Counted from the stretch's first letter, positions 44,878 through 58,640 are shown. The stretch is DNA of 64,000 nt from Gnetum montanum (GCA_015680685.1 MNCI01020899.1:53410-117409), one strand, 5' to 3'. Notes: generated from the sequence alone by a model not told the origin. Made by a program: numbers and translations.

Positions 44878-47100
44878 ATGTCTTCTTCTCAAAGGGATGA
44901 TACTCCATCAAGGTTTGAGCATACATCCAAACAACAAAGGAATGAACAATCAAATCCACCAGTGTCCCAATAATGTAGATTCATATATACTCATTTCAAT
45001 GAGTATGTGCCATACTTCACCTTCATCCTACATCAAGATGAACAATTGTGGTAGAGGACCATGAAGGACAACATTGTGTTGCCAACCAATCAATCAGTTC
45101 TTACAATGCTACACCAAAATCTTATGAGGTTCGACATCTAGGGGCTTAATGCTAAATACATTGTGCAAGACCAAAACTATCAGGATTACCATCCCATTGA
45201 GGCACAACCCAAAAAATATTGACAATAAGAGAAATGCTATAAAGCTTAAAAGGAAAAATGATCTAATAACCCCTTGTTCCTACTAGGCCAAAACGATAGT
45301 GAGGATTCCTTCTCTAGGGGTTCTCAATTCACTATCTCTCCTCCTTTTGGTTTTGATGAAGAGGGCTTAAACCAAAATTTATAGTCATCATCATCTTCTT
45401 CCTCCTCTAGCTCCAATTGAAGCTACAAAGGATGTGACCATGATGGAGGTGACCGATGGGACAAAGATGATCGTAGGGCCCACTAGACTAGTTGAGCCCA
45501 AGGGCACGGAAAATTAAGGAGGGTTCACCATTGCAAAAGAAGGGAAAGTAGAGGACATCATGAGCATCATGACCATCATAGAGGCTATGACCATGATGAT
45601 ACTTTTCTTACAACTTGAAACATGCTGAACATCATAAAGGTAGTGAGAATTCCAATAAGGCATGTGAAAGATAGTAGAATCAAGTGGTTGGATATGAAAA
45701 ATATCCCCATGTTTGAAGGGGGATACAACTCAGATCTATAGAATCATCTACATGCCTTTTATGATGCCTATGCCTCATAGAATGTGGAGAACAACTAATA
45801 GAAATTAAAGTTTTTCCCAAGAACACTCATCAAAGAAGTTGAAAGTTGGTATCAATCCTTACAGCTAGAATCAATCTACAGATGGAGTACAATGCTTAAG
45901 CTCTTTAACGATAACTATCAAATGTACTCCCAAGTGTCCATCTTGAAAAGGTAGACCCAAGATTAAAAATAGGAAACACATAAACCCTTGGATGTAGCCA
46001 TGGGTAGGTACTATTAATTTTTTCATCGATGTGCTAGCCATGGTTATTCTCAAAGGGAGCAAATTTGCTATATCAGAGATGGACTCTAAATAGAAACAAG
46101 GAGAACTCTTAGGTTCTATACCCAAGGAAGGCTTTTAGAGTTAAGGGTCCATCAAATTGAAAAGTTAATAGAGTAGGTTGCTAATGAAGAAGGAGAGTTG
46201 AGAAAAAGGAAAAGTAAGAAGGAGTACAATTGGGATCCTTCTATTAGAAAAAGGAACGTCTAATTCTATGACAATGAGGAGGAGGCATCACTTGAGGATG
46301 TGGTGCAACGAAAGATCTTTCCAATTCAAAAATCTATTTTGAAATTTCAGACAAGGTATATAAAATGTGAGACTATTTGGATGAAAAATTTCAAACTACT
46401 TTGAAAATAGCAGAGGAATCCAAAGAGCAAAGTAATGATCATGATTGCAAGAGAAGGAAAGAAGCTAAATGTGCCTACCAAAGGGGTAAGGGCAAGGCTA
46501 CTATAGTGGAGGAGATTGTGGAGTCTCAATTAGATGATGATGGTGGGTTTGACATCTACCACTACAAACATCCTAAGGGAAGGTTCCTTTTTGTGTCATA
46601 CTTGTAGGACTCTGGGGTGTACGCTCTAAATCATAGATTAGCTAAAAGGAAAGCACCCAGAATGTTGCCTTATCCTTAAGACAACCCCAAGCAGTTCCAC
46701 TAGCAACAAGCATACTACCCAAGTGGAGCTCCATCATAACCTTATAAGTACTACCATCAATGATAGCATCCATAGTTGTGGAGGATGTGAGCACCAAGGT
46801 GGCAGTACCCTTACTGGCAGCCTGATCCATATGGACACTATTTTCAATAACCCATTTCTCCACGTGAATCTTCTAGTCACATTTCATTTTAGCATCACTA
46901 CTATCCTTCTAAATACTATAGATTCCAATCTCGAAGAAGGAAATCCCCATTTCCTCACTACCCTCCTCATCCTTCTACACATGTTCCTTTCCACTCAACC
47001 TAATTACCATCTACTTCATCAATGTAGGGAAAAATTCTAACCTAGCCATATCAATGTAACACCACAAGGACTATTAACTTATAGCTAGCTCCTCAACTTA
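44878..47100 (+). pseudogene. Element C gag
   Basis: ATG at 44878 (MSSSQRDDTPSR), chosen because the same start context occurs in B. Next is YVPYFTFILHQDEQLW near 45008, a Ser-rich then His/Asp-rich stretch (HHEHHDHHRGYDHDD, about 45555-45605), then the capsid domain (about 45690-45960: FEGGYNSDL, KFFPRTLIKEVESWYQSL, MLKLFNDNYQMYSQ). An acidic/lysine segment, QTTLKIAEESKEQSNDHDCK to ESQLDDDGGFD, lies at 46390-46550, and a Pro/His/Tyr-rich tail follows. Stops and frame changes are frequent. Confidence 0.7.
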
Positions 47101-47299
47101 GTGGTTCAAAAAAAATTCAAAAAAAGACCATTCTTTTGAACTAACAGTCCTACAAAGCCCTCATAGTCAGACATAGCCAATAGCCTTGCTTCTCCCTAAT
47201 TCTCTTCATCTACATCCTTTGAGTCCCATTCAAATCAAACACCTTCCTAAGTGCATACTGTCATGTTAACCCATGTGGTAACTAATTCAATTAAGGCTT

Positions 47300-47745
47300 T
47301 TCACCTTCCCAGGAAAATATTGGATCCTAGGACTCCCCTTATTTACCTGCAAATTGCTAGGAATGAGTCTTGCAAGGCTCTTCTGGACTCAATTTGTAGT
47401 GTAACTCTAATTTTCCACAAGATGTACAAAGCCTAAAACTTACCTCCACTCAAGAAGAGCAACATTCATCTTGAGTTGGCAGATTAGTCCATCACTATTC
47501 CTTTGGGACTTGTGGAGGACATTGTAACCATTGCTTGTAGATGGTCCTATCTTGCTAACTTTCTAGTAATCCATGTTGATAACCGCAAAGGGGACTTTCC
47601 AATCATCATGGGAAGGGCTTGGTTGAGCATCATTGAAGTACAATTGGGAATCAAAGACCTCTCCTTGAAGATTTCCAAAGAAAATACATTCAAGAAGATA
47701 GAGAAGAAGAGAGTTCCATGTATCATGTATAGTGGCATTGGGTGA
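47300..47745 (+). pseudogene. Element C protease
   Basis: PLIYLQIARNESCKALLDSI (about 47335-47393): the active-site DSG reads D-S-I here. SITIPLGLVEDIVTIACRWS and NFLVIHVDNRKGDFPIIMGR (about 47490-47625) form the conserved second half. One stop precedes SITIPLG, at the same place as in B, so this stop may be ancestral to both copies. Confidence 0.75.
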
Positions 47746-47811
47746 AACTATGTGTAGAAATTATGATCCACAAAAATTACATCTGTCACAGCATGTTGAT
47801 AGTGTACAGAT

Positions 47812-48850
47812 GTGTCTAAAATTAAAAGGTGCCTATACATAGTAGCCACAAAATATGAAGACACCCAATGGCTAATAGCTAATCTCAATAGTAGCTCAAC
47901 ACTTTATATGGAATCAGCTAAGAGCTTGACAAGTGCCTATGTTGAAGACATGGATGAACTGAAGCAAGTTCATGACCAACACTTTTATGAACTTGATGAT
48001 ACTTATTGGGGGGAGCTAGAAATCCCTAAGAGCTTTAAACAAGAGCCCCCCAAGTTAAAAACTCTACTTGTTACCATGGAATATGCTTTTCTAAAGAATG
48101 GAAAGCTGATGATAATCAATGTAAATATTACTCCTAATTAAAAAGATAAGTTATTGAAGGTGATCAATAAGTTTCCAATAGCCTTTGCTAAGTCATATCC
48201 TGAACTCACTAGAATTGATCCTAGGATATGTTAGCACTGCATCTATATAGATCCTTCCATGAACCCAAAGATGTAGCCATAGTGATGGTTGAATTCCAAA
48301 CTTAAGCAAATTATCAAGGAAGAGATTGAACAACTCATCAAGGTAGGGTTCATCCATCCCATTGCAGGTAGCAAGTGGGTTAGTGCACTTGTGATAGTGC
48401 TAAAGAAAGAAGATAAGTGGAAGGTCTATATTGACTTTAGGTTGTTGAACATGATGACTTCCAAAGACCATTTTCCATTACTATTTTTGGACCATGTTTT
48501 GGACATCATTTTTGGGCATTTCTTTTACAAATTTCTAGATGGTTATAGTGGCTATAGCCAAATCCATATTGCACCCAAAGATCAAGCCAAAATAACATTT
48601 ATGAGTCCCTAAGGAAATTTTGCATACAGAAAGATGCCATTTGGTCTTTGTAATGCCCTTGTAACTTTTCAATTCCTTCTCCAGAGCATCTTTCAATAAT
48701 AAACAGGTAGCACGGTGGAAGTCTTCATGGATGACTTCTCCACCTATGGGGTTATATGTGAGTAAATCCTGGACTACCCTAAGAAAGTACTAAAAAGGTT
48801 TGTGGAGATAAACCTTTAGCTCAACTGGTAGAAAACCCACCTAATGTTCT
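47812..48850 (+). pseudogene. Element C linker and reverse transcriptase
   Basis: From 47812 to about 48250 runs the protease-RT linker (IPKSFKQEPPKLKTLLVTME). RT motifs: EEIEQLIKVGFIHPIAGSKW and VKKEDKWKVYIDFRLLN-like residues (about 48313-48450), FLDGYSGYSQIHIAPKDQAK (about 48532-48595), KMPFGLCNA, and the catalytic EVFMDDFSTYG with FMDD codons 48724-48735 intact. Frame changes lie near 48690-48720 and 48900; stops are scattered. Confidence 0.85.
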
Positions 48851-49750
48851 AGGAAGGCATTATTTTGGGGCACAAAATATCTAAAAAAGGGATTGAGGTG
48901 AACCTTGAGAAAATAAGGGTCATCTAAGAAATTACTCACCAATCAAAAACTATCAAAGATGTCATTCCTTAGTCACATTGGCTACTACTGGTGATTCATA
49001 GAAAATTTCTCTAAAATCACTAAACCATTGGTAGATTTTACAAAGAAGGATGCTCCATTCATCTATATTGAGAAATATTATAATGCATTCTAGAAATTCA
49101 AGCAAAAGCTTGTAGAAACTCCAATTCTATAAGCACCTAATTGGTCCAGACTATTTCACATCATGATAGATGCATCAAATTATGCTTTGGAAGCCATGCT
49201 CACTTAGTTGGATGATCAAAAATGTCCTTACTACATCCACTATGTAAGCCAAATCATTATGGGTGCACAATTAAATTACACCATGATAGAGAAAGAATTG
49301 ATGGAAATGGTATTCACATTGGATAAATTTAGGCACTATGTGCTTGGATATAAGGTGTTTAGGTACATAAAACATAGTGCAATCTACTTCCTCATGAATA
49401 AATAGACATGAGATCTTGTAGGAATTTGATCTTACAATGGTAGATCAAAAGGGAATCTAGAATGTGATTGTTGGTTACTTATCTTGGTTGAGATGGAACA
49501 ATAAAGAGGAGGAGATCCACTTTCTGATGAACTCCTCTTTGTTATATCTATAAACAAAATAATTTCCCAATGAGCCTAATTGGTATGATGGCATTCTTAC
49601 CTATCTTCTTACTCAAGACATTCCACAAGAGTTGGACAACAAGAAGAAACAATAATTTCTTCATTAGGTTAAATGCCTCATGAAGATCAACAAACACCTT
49701 TACAAGGTATATGCTAATGGCCTAGTTCATTGGTGTGTTCATTAGATACT
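48851..49750 (+). pseudogene. Element C RT connection and RNase H
   Basis: IMIDASNYALEAML (about 49165-49205) and QLNYTMIEKELMEMVFTLDK (about 49270-49330), then HYVLGYKVFRYIKHSAIYFL, are RNase H motifs matching B closely. The tether follows to about 49740 (GLVHW-like, TAGTTCATTGG), where homology to B stops within the integrase zinc-binding region. Confidence 0.75.
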
Positions 49751-49754
49751 TTTA

Positions 49755-50841
49755 AAATTTATTTTTCTTTATTTTTTTGTAGAGATTATCACCTTATCTA
49801 TGACTAACCCGCAAGTCGTATCCATAGAGGAACGATTAAAAAGTCAAAGAAATCATCAAGACAATAAATAATTAGAATTGAATCCAATTAAATTCCACAA
49901 TTATGATTGTCACTCATAAGTATAATCATAAATTTTCACCCTAACTTCTAACATTAAGTTCAAGAATGAAAATTGATAATTAAATCAAATAAAACTTACA
50001 AATAATAATTGAAGATCACAAGGGAGACTTTCCCAAATTGCAATTCTACCTTGTTAGTTTCACAATGTAACAATTTTTATTGTCAAATGATGGACTCAAA
50101 GAATTTCCGCAAGGCTCAATAGATCTTCAACAATAACCACAAGAGTAATTAATTCCAATTTGATGTGAAATTCATTAGTATCAACTCCTCCTCTCCTATT
50201 TTCTAAATCAAATTTTTTTCAATGTATATGCACATTCAGTGTTTGATGGATGGACAAATGATGCATAATGGATACACACCTCAATACAAATTTGAATTCA
50301 TATTTATATGTTACCAATGTTTAAAAATAAGCATTTTAATAATAGATGGATATAGAAGAATTTGATACCAATCCATTATTTTTTGTGTAGGTGCCAAATC
50401 TAGCATTTCTAGTATCATGGATTTTCCAGAAATAGTGGGAGAGACATTGAAAAAATGAAGAAGATCATTTTGGTGGCATTGCATAAGGTGTTGGAGCATT
50501 GTGATGATGACAGCCATGCATTCATACTATAATGCCAAATCTAGAGGGCCCATGTGGGTACATGTATGTTATCTCATAGGTGAGGCCACTGCTGGAAATC
50601 GATGTTGAGTGCATCATGGAGGTTGACCAAAGAAATCATGTGTTGTAGCTCTATAAGTTGACTAGCCAATCTTGGTGGACCTGCTATGTCATCTTGCATA
50701 GAAAATGAAACATTTAGTGGCCTTTTTGAATGATCCAACAATTTTCAAACTCCAAGCCATAATGTCAACCCCATCCTTCGCTTGCCCTATTCATGGTTTA
50801 TATTTCCAAGCATAAATTCTAGAATTCTTCAATGGAATGAC

Positions 50842-50875
<34 letters not shown>

Positions 50876-51585
50876 TAACAATGCTAAGGATAGATGTGCA
50901 CTATTCAAATAGTCACTCATCATAAGGGATGATGATACCCCAATGATGATCAAAACCAAATTCATCAGCATACTTTCTAGAAGATCAGCAAATAGAGAAT
51001 GACTAAGAAATGAAGTTGGAATGATGAATCTTCTTCTATGTCCATCCACATAGACTACATAGTGATCCTTGGGGAATAGAGTATTGATAATAGCATTAGG
51101 TGTGTCATTGTAAAAGTAGGCTCTCTACTACATTATATTTATTTCCAAGACTAAATTTAGATCTCCATGTGTTTGCAAGCTAAAAACCTTGATTTATCAA
51201 TTCCTACAATCACATTCTAAAGTTGAATTTTGTCTATTTATCTATCTATGGCTCTAGTTTGATAGGTCTATGGAGCTACTTATGACAAAGGTTGGAAAGA
51301 TAAAAGTTGGTGGTGCAATTTGCAAGTCATAAACTTTCAATGATTCTACCTCTATCTATTTCTATAGTTCTCATCCATGAGCCTTTGAATCTCTATCTTT
51401 GTAGCTAGAACATCTTCATTAGCATCCTCATTCATAGTTTCATCATTCTTTAGAAACTAGCCACTCTGCATGAACTACAACATCCCTAAAGCATTAATCA
51501 AACAACAAGTGGTAGGGTCAACACTACATCTAGATGAGGTAGCTAATACCATATTATTATTTATGCAACTAATAAACTAATTATA
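49755..51585. other. Foreign insert replacing the integrase core of C
   Basis: About 1.83 kb with no match in B. At the left, TGTAGAGATTATCACC (49779) and ACTAACCCGCAAGTCGTATC recall the starts of some plant gypsy LTRs. An (ATT)n microsatellite lies at 50842-50873. On the minus strand 51570-51250 reads weakly like coding (VLATSSRCSVDPTTCCLIN, then DENYRNR) but is not recognised. Homology to B resumes at AATAAACTAAGTTCC (about 51586), near the end of integrase, so about 0.9 kb of integrase is missing. Confidence 0.6.
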
Positions 51586-51840
51586 ATAAACTAAGTTCCA
51601 AAAATTATGAAAAGGTCCTTACATCATCTATGAAACCTTTCCTTTTGGGGCCATGCTGATATATAAACCTGAAAGGCCAAATAAGAAATTGTCGGTTAAC
51701 ATACAACAAATAAAACCTTTCCATGAACCTAAGAGAGCCAATGATCATGACATCTCCTTGAATGGACAAGCATGTTTAGTATTTTGGATCTCTTCCTTCC
51801 AACTTAGTCATGGGGGAGCTAGCCATTCATTCTAATTATA
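51586..51840 (+). pseudogene. Element C integrase C-terminal fragment
   Basis: VNIQQIKPFHEPKRANDHDI and FWISSFQLSHGGASHSF (about 51690-51835) match the last residues of B pol (VNIQQIKPFYKNK, then FWISSFQLSHGGDGHPC). The stop after this is the end of pol. Confidence 0.75.
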
Positions 51841-53560
51841 CAAAGTGGCTTCTAAGTTTTTACACTTTTTTGTATTACACTTCTTTTATTTTTACATCTT
51901 TTTGTTGTAAACCATTTTTTGTTTTACATCATCGTTAGTAAATTTTTCTCCTTATTACATATTTTATAATTTTTTCTATATTTTAATTTATTTGGTTTAC
52001 ATTTCTATTATTTTTATTTTGTGTTGTTTTTTCTTTCTTGCCAACAAGACATAGTGTAGTTGTGGCTACTATTGATGGTGCTTTGTACTATAATGTTGTT
52101 TGATTGCTAATGTCTAGGCTCTATCTTTGAATTTTGGTACTAATAACTAAGACATGGTTTCTTTTCTATGAAATAGGTAGTGAGTCCATGTCATCCACCC
52201 ATCCACAAACTCTATGGTATTCATTGATTTGGAAATATGTGGTCCCTTTCTTAATAAAAAATTTAACAAACTTGTAACCTTGGTAGTTTCCAAACATAGG
52301 AAGGATTAAATGGATTAATAAAGGTGTGAATTTTAGGGGATTTGATGTTCTCTATACTTTTCTACCCTCTTGAGTGCCTAACTATTTTCATGGATTTGTC
52401 ACGATTCCATTGTTGACCAATAACTAGAAGCTAAAAATATTTACATGGTGTGGTTCCCATCCAAAAATCTAAAAAACATAAAACTAAAAAGAAAAAGAAA
52501 ACAAAAATAAAATCAATGGAAATTCAAAGCACACCACTTAGACTCAATAACAGGTTACAATCACTGGTTATGGAATTAGAAAGACATGTTACAAATGCTT
52601 GAAAATCTCTTCTAACTAAGGCCCTTTCTCACTTCCTGCTTCTCTTTTCTTCTCAATAAGGAATGGTGATTGATCTGTGAGAGCATTCTTATCTCAAGGG
52701 GATGAACTAGTCTGAGAGAATCAATGTGAAGTCACTAGAAGTTTTTAGTTTTGATATGGACTAAGGATGAACTTTATCAGGTCATCTTAACCATAAGATC
52801 CACAAGTGACTTCATGTAACCATGATTTGAGACTCCATTCTACCTTCTCTTTCATCCACTACTACTTTCCATAACTCACCTCACTACTATGTTTTCATGG
52901 TTTTTTTCAATATCTTAGTTTTTTATGTTAAAATTCTTAGGTAGGTTCTTAATGGATTTGGTCTTAACTTTCCACAACCATGGGATCCATGGACTCCTTG
53001 GTTTGAAGGCATGCAAAGGCATTAAGGGCAATAGCCTTCTTTGGGGAGGACCCACTTGCATACCTCTTGGTTGGGCTAGTTAAGTTCTTTATCCTTAGAA
53101 ATTTTTACAGTCAAATCTTTTGTGCAACCCATCAGTGACATCTAGTTGTGCACTCCTTCAGAATGTTCTCTAATGAAAAACTCTTTTTGTTATGAATTAT
53201 CTAATCCTCTTCAAGAATTTCATCATGTTTATGGTTCTTTTGACTCTTCAAGAATATTTTTAGAGCCTAGAACCTTCTAAAGCCATAAGTTTCCAATTAC
53301 TTCCTCATTTTTTAGTCCTACCACTACCAAAGGTAACCTCTACATTGTGGGGCCCACACAAGTTTTTGACGAAAAAATTTTCAAAATTTTTCTAACTCCC
53401 ACAAAGGTTTAACTAAATAAATAAAATTAAAATCATCAATTTATGAGGTTAAACCCTTTCAACAAACTCTGGTAGCCACAAAAATCAAATAATATTAAAA
53501 TAATCATTCTTCCATAATCACAACTTAGCCAAGTGTAATTGCCTAAGAGAGATAAGGTAC
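51841..53560 (+). other. Element C 3' noncoding region
   Basis: Collinear with B (21.0-22.33 kb, minus) and, in its right half, with element A (1-1080). It starts with a T-rich tract of TTTTTGTTTTACA-like words, then the single copy of the 81-bp unit (52438-52555). No coding region is visible. Confidence 0.65.
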
Positions 53561-53599
53561 CTATATGTTAAAAGTTACACATCACACTCTAACCCTTGA

Positions 53600-54023
53600 T
53601 TTTGTATTCTATTATGATCACAAATGGCACCAAAAGGGGATTGGAAGCAGAACTATCCAAATTGACAGATAAGGGGACTAGAGCAGGAAGGAGCTAATAG
53701 CCTAAATAATCTTAGGAGTAGGTAGTAGAAGCCATGCAACGGAACATCTCCAGGAACATTGAATCTTCTCCCTCATTTTCAAGCTACCAAGAGGAGTTTG
53801 AATGTCAATTTTTTCCATGGTGTTTAATTTTATTATCCTGAGCACCAAATTTTATAAAATATTGTAAATCTATACACTTGGGCACTTAGCATTTGTTTGT
53901 TTTGTCTGAGCCAATTTGTGTGCTAATTAGTTAGTCAATAATCCCATACCTTCCCAATATTTTGTAAAGAACTTGTTCTTCTTTTTTCACTGAAGGAAAA
54001 GTTTTCATTCAATCATGGGGATA
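53600..54023 (+). other. Element C remnant at the third-ORF position
   Basis: ATGGCACCAAAAGGGGATTG at 53624 resembles the third-ORF start in A (ATGGCCCAAAAACATG), but only about 70 codons with several stops follow. Then comes the shared pre-LTR block AATAATCCCATACCTTCCC (about 53940). B shows the same shortened arrangement. The start match is short and may be chance. Confidence 0.4.
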
Positions 54024-54836
54024 TGATGAATCATTTTTTTGTTAATCCTCAATATTGGATCCTCTATATTAGAGTCCATGATACATTATCAGATATTTGA
54101 TATCACGAGATGCATGCCAACCTATAAAGACACCACTTGGGTGCATGATTGATCCATTCCATTTCTTAGTTGTAGCAAATCTCTTGAAGTTTTTCCTTCT
54201 AAAAGTTAGAATATTTTTTGAGTGCCGATAGTAGAAGTCAAAGAAGTGTATGAATATTTATTTAAGCACTAATGTACCTAAGCATGACAATGTTAACAAC
54301 AATAAATATGACCTTTTCTAATCAAACCTTGCAACACTTGGAATAGATTAATACTTTTTTATGCATTTAATATTCATGTAATCTACTTTAACAAATTTTA
54401 ACTAAGTAACTGATATTGGTTAGATAGCAAACATAAGCATGACCACTTCAAGCATATGCTTAATTCTTGGTAACCCAATGGCACTACAACATGTTCAGGA
54501 TATGTACAAAAAGTGGGAATAAATGCCTATGTTAGGATTAGTTAAGTTAGTTCCTAGATTTATTAGATTAATTACACATTAAATTTACTTTTCTTTTAGC
54601 ACTTAGATGATTAAATCATAAAAGACAAAATGATAAAAATCAAATGCATCAGTTGCACTTAACCATACACTTACAATTCACAAGTGGGACTAAGAAGACA
54701 ATGATTTCAACTATTAGATTCACCTCCTAGAGACTAGTGTACTTAGAAAGCTAAAGTTTACAAAATTCAACCAGATCGCTTAGTGAACGCTAGTGATTCA
54801 TATGGTTGGGCGTAGGGACATACTTTCTATTCATCA
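54024..54836 (+). repeat. 3' LTR of element C
   Basis: 813 bases, TGATGAATCA to TATTCATCA, preceded by TCATGGGGATA. U3 has short inverted words (GGATCCTCTATATTAGAGTCC region, 54054-54075, and CAGATATTTGATATC) and the TATA CCTATAAAGACACC at 54121. Confidence 0.85.
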
Positions 54837-57800
54837 AAAACTAAAACATAAAGAAGAAAACATTAATTAATAAAATAATATATCATGTTTACAAAAAATT
54901 AACCTTGCTATAACATATCATGTTATGCTTATACCATAGTCTTCATGAAAATTTACTAAAATGCATCCATTTAGTGCATATTAGCTAGAAAACAATATTA
55001 CATATAAATAATAATATTACATAACTTAAAGTAAAAATATAGAATAATACATAAAAATTAAAATATAAATATGCATAAAATATACAAAGCTAGAAAATCT
55101 ATCTAACCACACTATATTCAAAGTATGTTGTAACATCAGACATCACCAAGCACAAAAGCACTAGGAGAGAAGATACTAACCATACCATTTGAAAATATGG
55201 GTTGTTATAAGATTTGTAATAAAAATATGTAAATTATGTAATTAACCTTTAAGAGGATCACCTTATTAAGAGGATTTTAATTATTCTTGATGCTCTTTGG
55301 AGGTTTGATTATGATATTTAAGGATCAATAACTCAGAGGTCATGTCAACATAGACTTGCAGAGCCATAAGGCTAGTGACAAAAGCTAGGTGAAGATAAGA
55401 AGGAACTAGTCTATTCTTTGATCTTTAGATCTAATCATTGTTAGATCTTCTTAAAGGAGGATGAGCCTCTTTTATTTTAAATCATTAGCCTAACTTTTTT
55501 CACAAGAGACACCTATTTGAAAGCATAATAAATAAATCAATAAATAAAGTAAAATGAAATAGTATTTATAACAATCATAAGTAATAGAAAGAATTTTATC
55601 TTAAAAAGTTATTGTGAGTTTTTAGAGTCTATATTCTCCTTCATAGTAGATTCTAGTATATAATTAGTTTGGACAACCTCTAAGTCTGAATCACCGTGAG
55701 AAAATTCAACCATAGGCTCTAAGGGTGTTACTAATAAAATCATAGTCAAAATATATAATCAATAAAAACTTTATGTATCATATAAAGAAAAAATTCTCTT
55801 TACCTAATTAGAAGATCCATTAGTGTTATCACTACAATTAGGACTTTGATGTTACTTTAAGGTAGTACAATTATACTCAATGCTTAGAAGGCAATTAAGA
55901 GATAAAAAGGAATTTTCTTTTGAAAGATCTAGGGCAGGGACTAATTCCTTATAATGGTAAAAAAAAAATATCATGATAGCACATGCTTAGAGACATAAAT
56001 ATGGGGGAAAATAAAATTTTTTCAAATATTCAAGGATATAGAAAATGTTTTTTAAAAAATTAAAATTATAGATACCAATCACATTGTATACCTTCTTTCA
56101 CATCATGTAGAATATATATATTATGAGTCCTATTCCTAATAGCATTCTTCAACCAATATAATCTACTAGCTAATAAATAACAAAGATAAAAATCATTTTT
56201 ATTATTGAAGTTCTTTTTAGTAAAGCCTCGAGGAGAAATTATCTTATATTAACATAATCAAATAGATGTTCATGTAAAAATCTATGGGAAATAGTCAAAT
56301 GAGCATTAATTAAGATAGGATTTTTACCCTTATGAAAATAAAAATAATTTCTAAGAATAGTAGGAGTTATATGAATCCTATAATATTAATAAAGAAAAGT
56401 TTAGTAACTTAAAGAATTAAGAAATGAAAATAATAATAATACCAACTATTCAAATATTTTGAACAAAAATTTGTATCAAAATCAAGAAAGAATAGTAAAT
56501 CAAAAATATGAGAAAAATGAATATAATAATAAAAGGAATTACTCAATAACCTAGTAATTTAAGTAGGAACTTTTAAAAGTTGATTTAGATGTTAAACGAA
56601 GTTCTATATATATATATAAGTGTTGAATGATAGTGTTGGAAGTTGAAGCCATAATGATGAAGTAGAAATACACAAAAGAAGAACCAAGCCAAGAACCTAA
56701 ATTTTACTAGAAAGAAAGAAGTGTAGGAGAGTAGGATGTTGTGAATAAGCTATGTAGAAATTTATAGAATACCAAGAATCAATTAGAATTATTAACAAAT
56801 ATTTTAGTGATAGATTTAATTACTAAACTATATGTAGCACCAAATACAACTAATAGTTAAAAATTAAATTGATGGTATTTTAGTAGTTTAGCCTTAAGTA
56901 ATAGATGTAAAAGTAAAAGATGATAATTCCATGACATAGAGCTCCAACAAAACATTCCAATGATATCAATTTTATGGAAAATGGAGTTACATTTCTCAAT
57001 ATATTGGTTGTCAAAGTGTTTTAGAAAATTTGCATAATACTAAAAAACCATTAGATTAAACTTTTAAAATTTTAAATTTTTTAGATATAGAGATTTATTA
57101 AAATTAAGCACATGATCTTCATTGAAGTAATTTTACAGCTTAGCTTCTCTTCTAGAAAATTGGTCATTTGAACCATTTATTAATTTAGAAAAAAATTATG
57201 TAATATAATAATATTAAGAAAATAATAAATTAAAAAGAGTTCACCTTTGTGTAAGGCATAGATGATACTCTCTACACCTAAAGTACATTTACACATGATG
57301 TTACTAATGTTTGCTAATTATTCACTCATGATACTAATAACATCTAGCATGCCTAGAATGTGTCTATATATGATGCTACTAGAGTTCCCCACACATCTAC
57401 ATGTAGTGCTAGTAGTACTTACCACACCCATTATTGTCTACATGATGGAAAAAATCACTATAATATTATGTTGTTATTAAAAGAAGTTTTAAACCCTAGG
57501 TTTCAAATGCAACATCAGCCTCATCACCCCATAGTATCCATCCACATAAAAGTGTAATAGAGCCATGCACCAACCATAGAACCTATCTACATGCCATTCC
57601 TGGTGCCTATCCATTACCTACTCCTCCCTCATCCCTTCACATCACAAACTAGCTTTCCTATCTATATTTGCTTATTTTCCAATATTCCTACCTACATTTG
57701 TCATCCTCTTGCCAATGCCCCTATCTACCAACATCCTTCTTAGCACCTACATCTATGTAGATGACCCTACTTTTTATAATTTGATAGGAAAACCCTCATT

Positions 57801-58640
57801 GTAGGCAAGGGGACTTAATGTTAAGTTTAAATTTTTTTTTAAATTTTGATTAAAATTTAACAAATTTTCTTGAATATCTTATAATGAAAACCTTCAGACT
57901 TGGTAATGTCTAAATATTTTATTCTATTAAATTTAGTTATAATGAATTATTTTTTTCATTTTTAGATAAGTTTTTAAATGTCATAACTTGGCCATGTAGT
58001 GTCTATTTTGGACAAATAAAGAGTCATTTCCAATATTTTCAAACATCCTAAATATAATAGTCTAGTCAATTTTAACATCTAGAGCTTAGAAAATTATTTT
58101 TTGATAAAGTAGAATAAATATAAAGTTAAGAAAGATAAGTATAGAAACCATTAAAAGCTAAATATTTATAATCAATTCTAATCAACATTTGAAGTTGCAG
58201 GAATAGTCAAGTCTTGATCGCCTTTAATGCAACTAGAATCTTGAGGTTGATGAGTAAATTGGAGAGTTATGAAGACAAGAGCTACTAAAATAATGGATGT
58301 TCTTGAGTGAAAAATTAATGAGATTAAGGGTACCAAATAATAACTCCATGAACCAAATGATGAACTAGGAAAATACATGTAAGATATGTCTAAGAAGATT
58401 AAGAACTTGTTGAGTAATTTAGAAGAAAAATGATCTAAGATACAAGAAAATATGAATTCTTGTATAGATTACATTAATAATTTGACTACTCATTTTTCCC
58501 AATGACACAAAAAATTTCCATCCTAAGACTAGCCAAAAAATCATACACAGAATCATAATGAAGAAAATACACCATGAATGCCAAGAATAGTACCAAATGT
58601 TAATAATTATTGGAGCTAGTCATCATTTTCCAAAAAATCC
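54837..58640. other. AT-rich region without a recognisable gene
   Basis: A+T-rich throughout, with a (TA)n tract at 56604-56618. About 57260-57780 has repeated ACATCTA and GATGCTACTA-like words. About 58190-58500 reads weakly like a coiled-coil gag N-terminus on the plus strand (NEIKGTK, SKKIKNLLSNLEEK) with many stops, which I would not call a gene. Confidence 0.5.

Larger units (their letters stand above)
44200..54836 (+). mobile_element. Element C: Athila/Tat-type Ty3/gypsy element, relative of B
   Basis: Order on the plus strand: 5' LTR (R-U5 part clear), tRNA-Asp primer site, gag, protease, RT, RNaseH, a foreign insert replacing the integrase core, integrase tail, noncoding 3' region, remnant before the LTR, 3' LTR. 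Collinear with B throughout apart from the insert. The 5' boundary is unresolved, so no target duplication could be confirmed. All coding parts have stops. Confidence 0.8.

Noticed and set aside
58178-58600. Gag-like coiled-coil reading on the plus strand
   Set aside because: Stops are frequent and no capsid or knuckle motif follows; not distinguishable from chance A-rich Lys/Glu codons.
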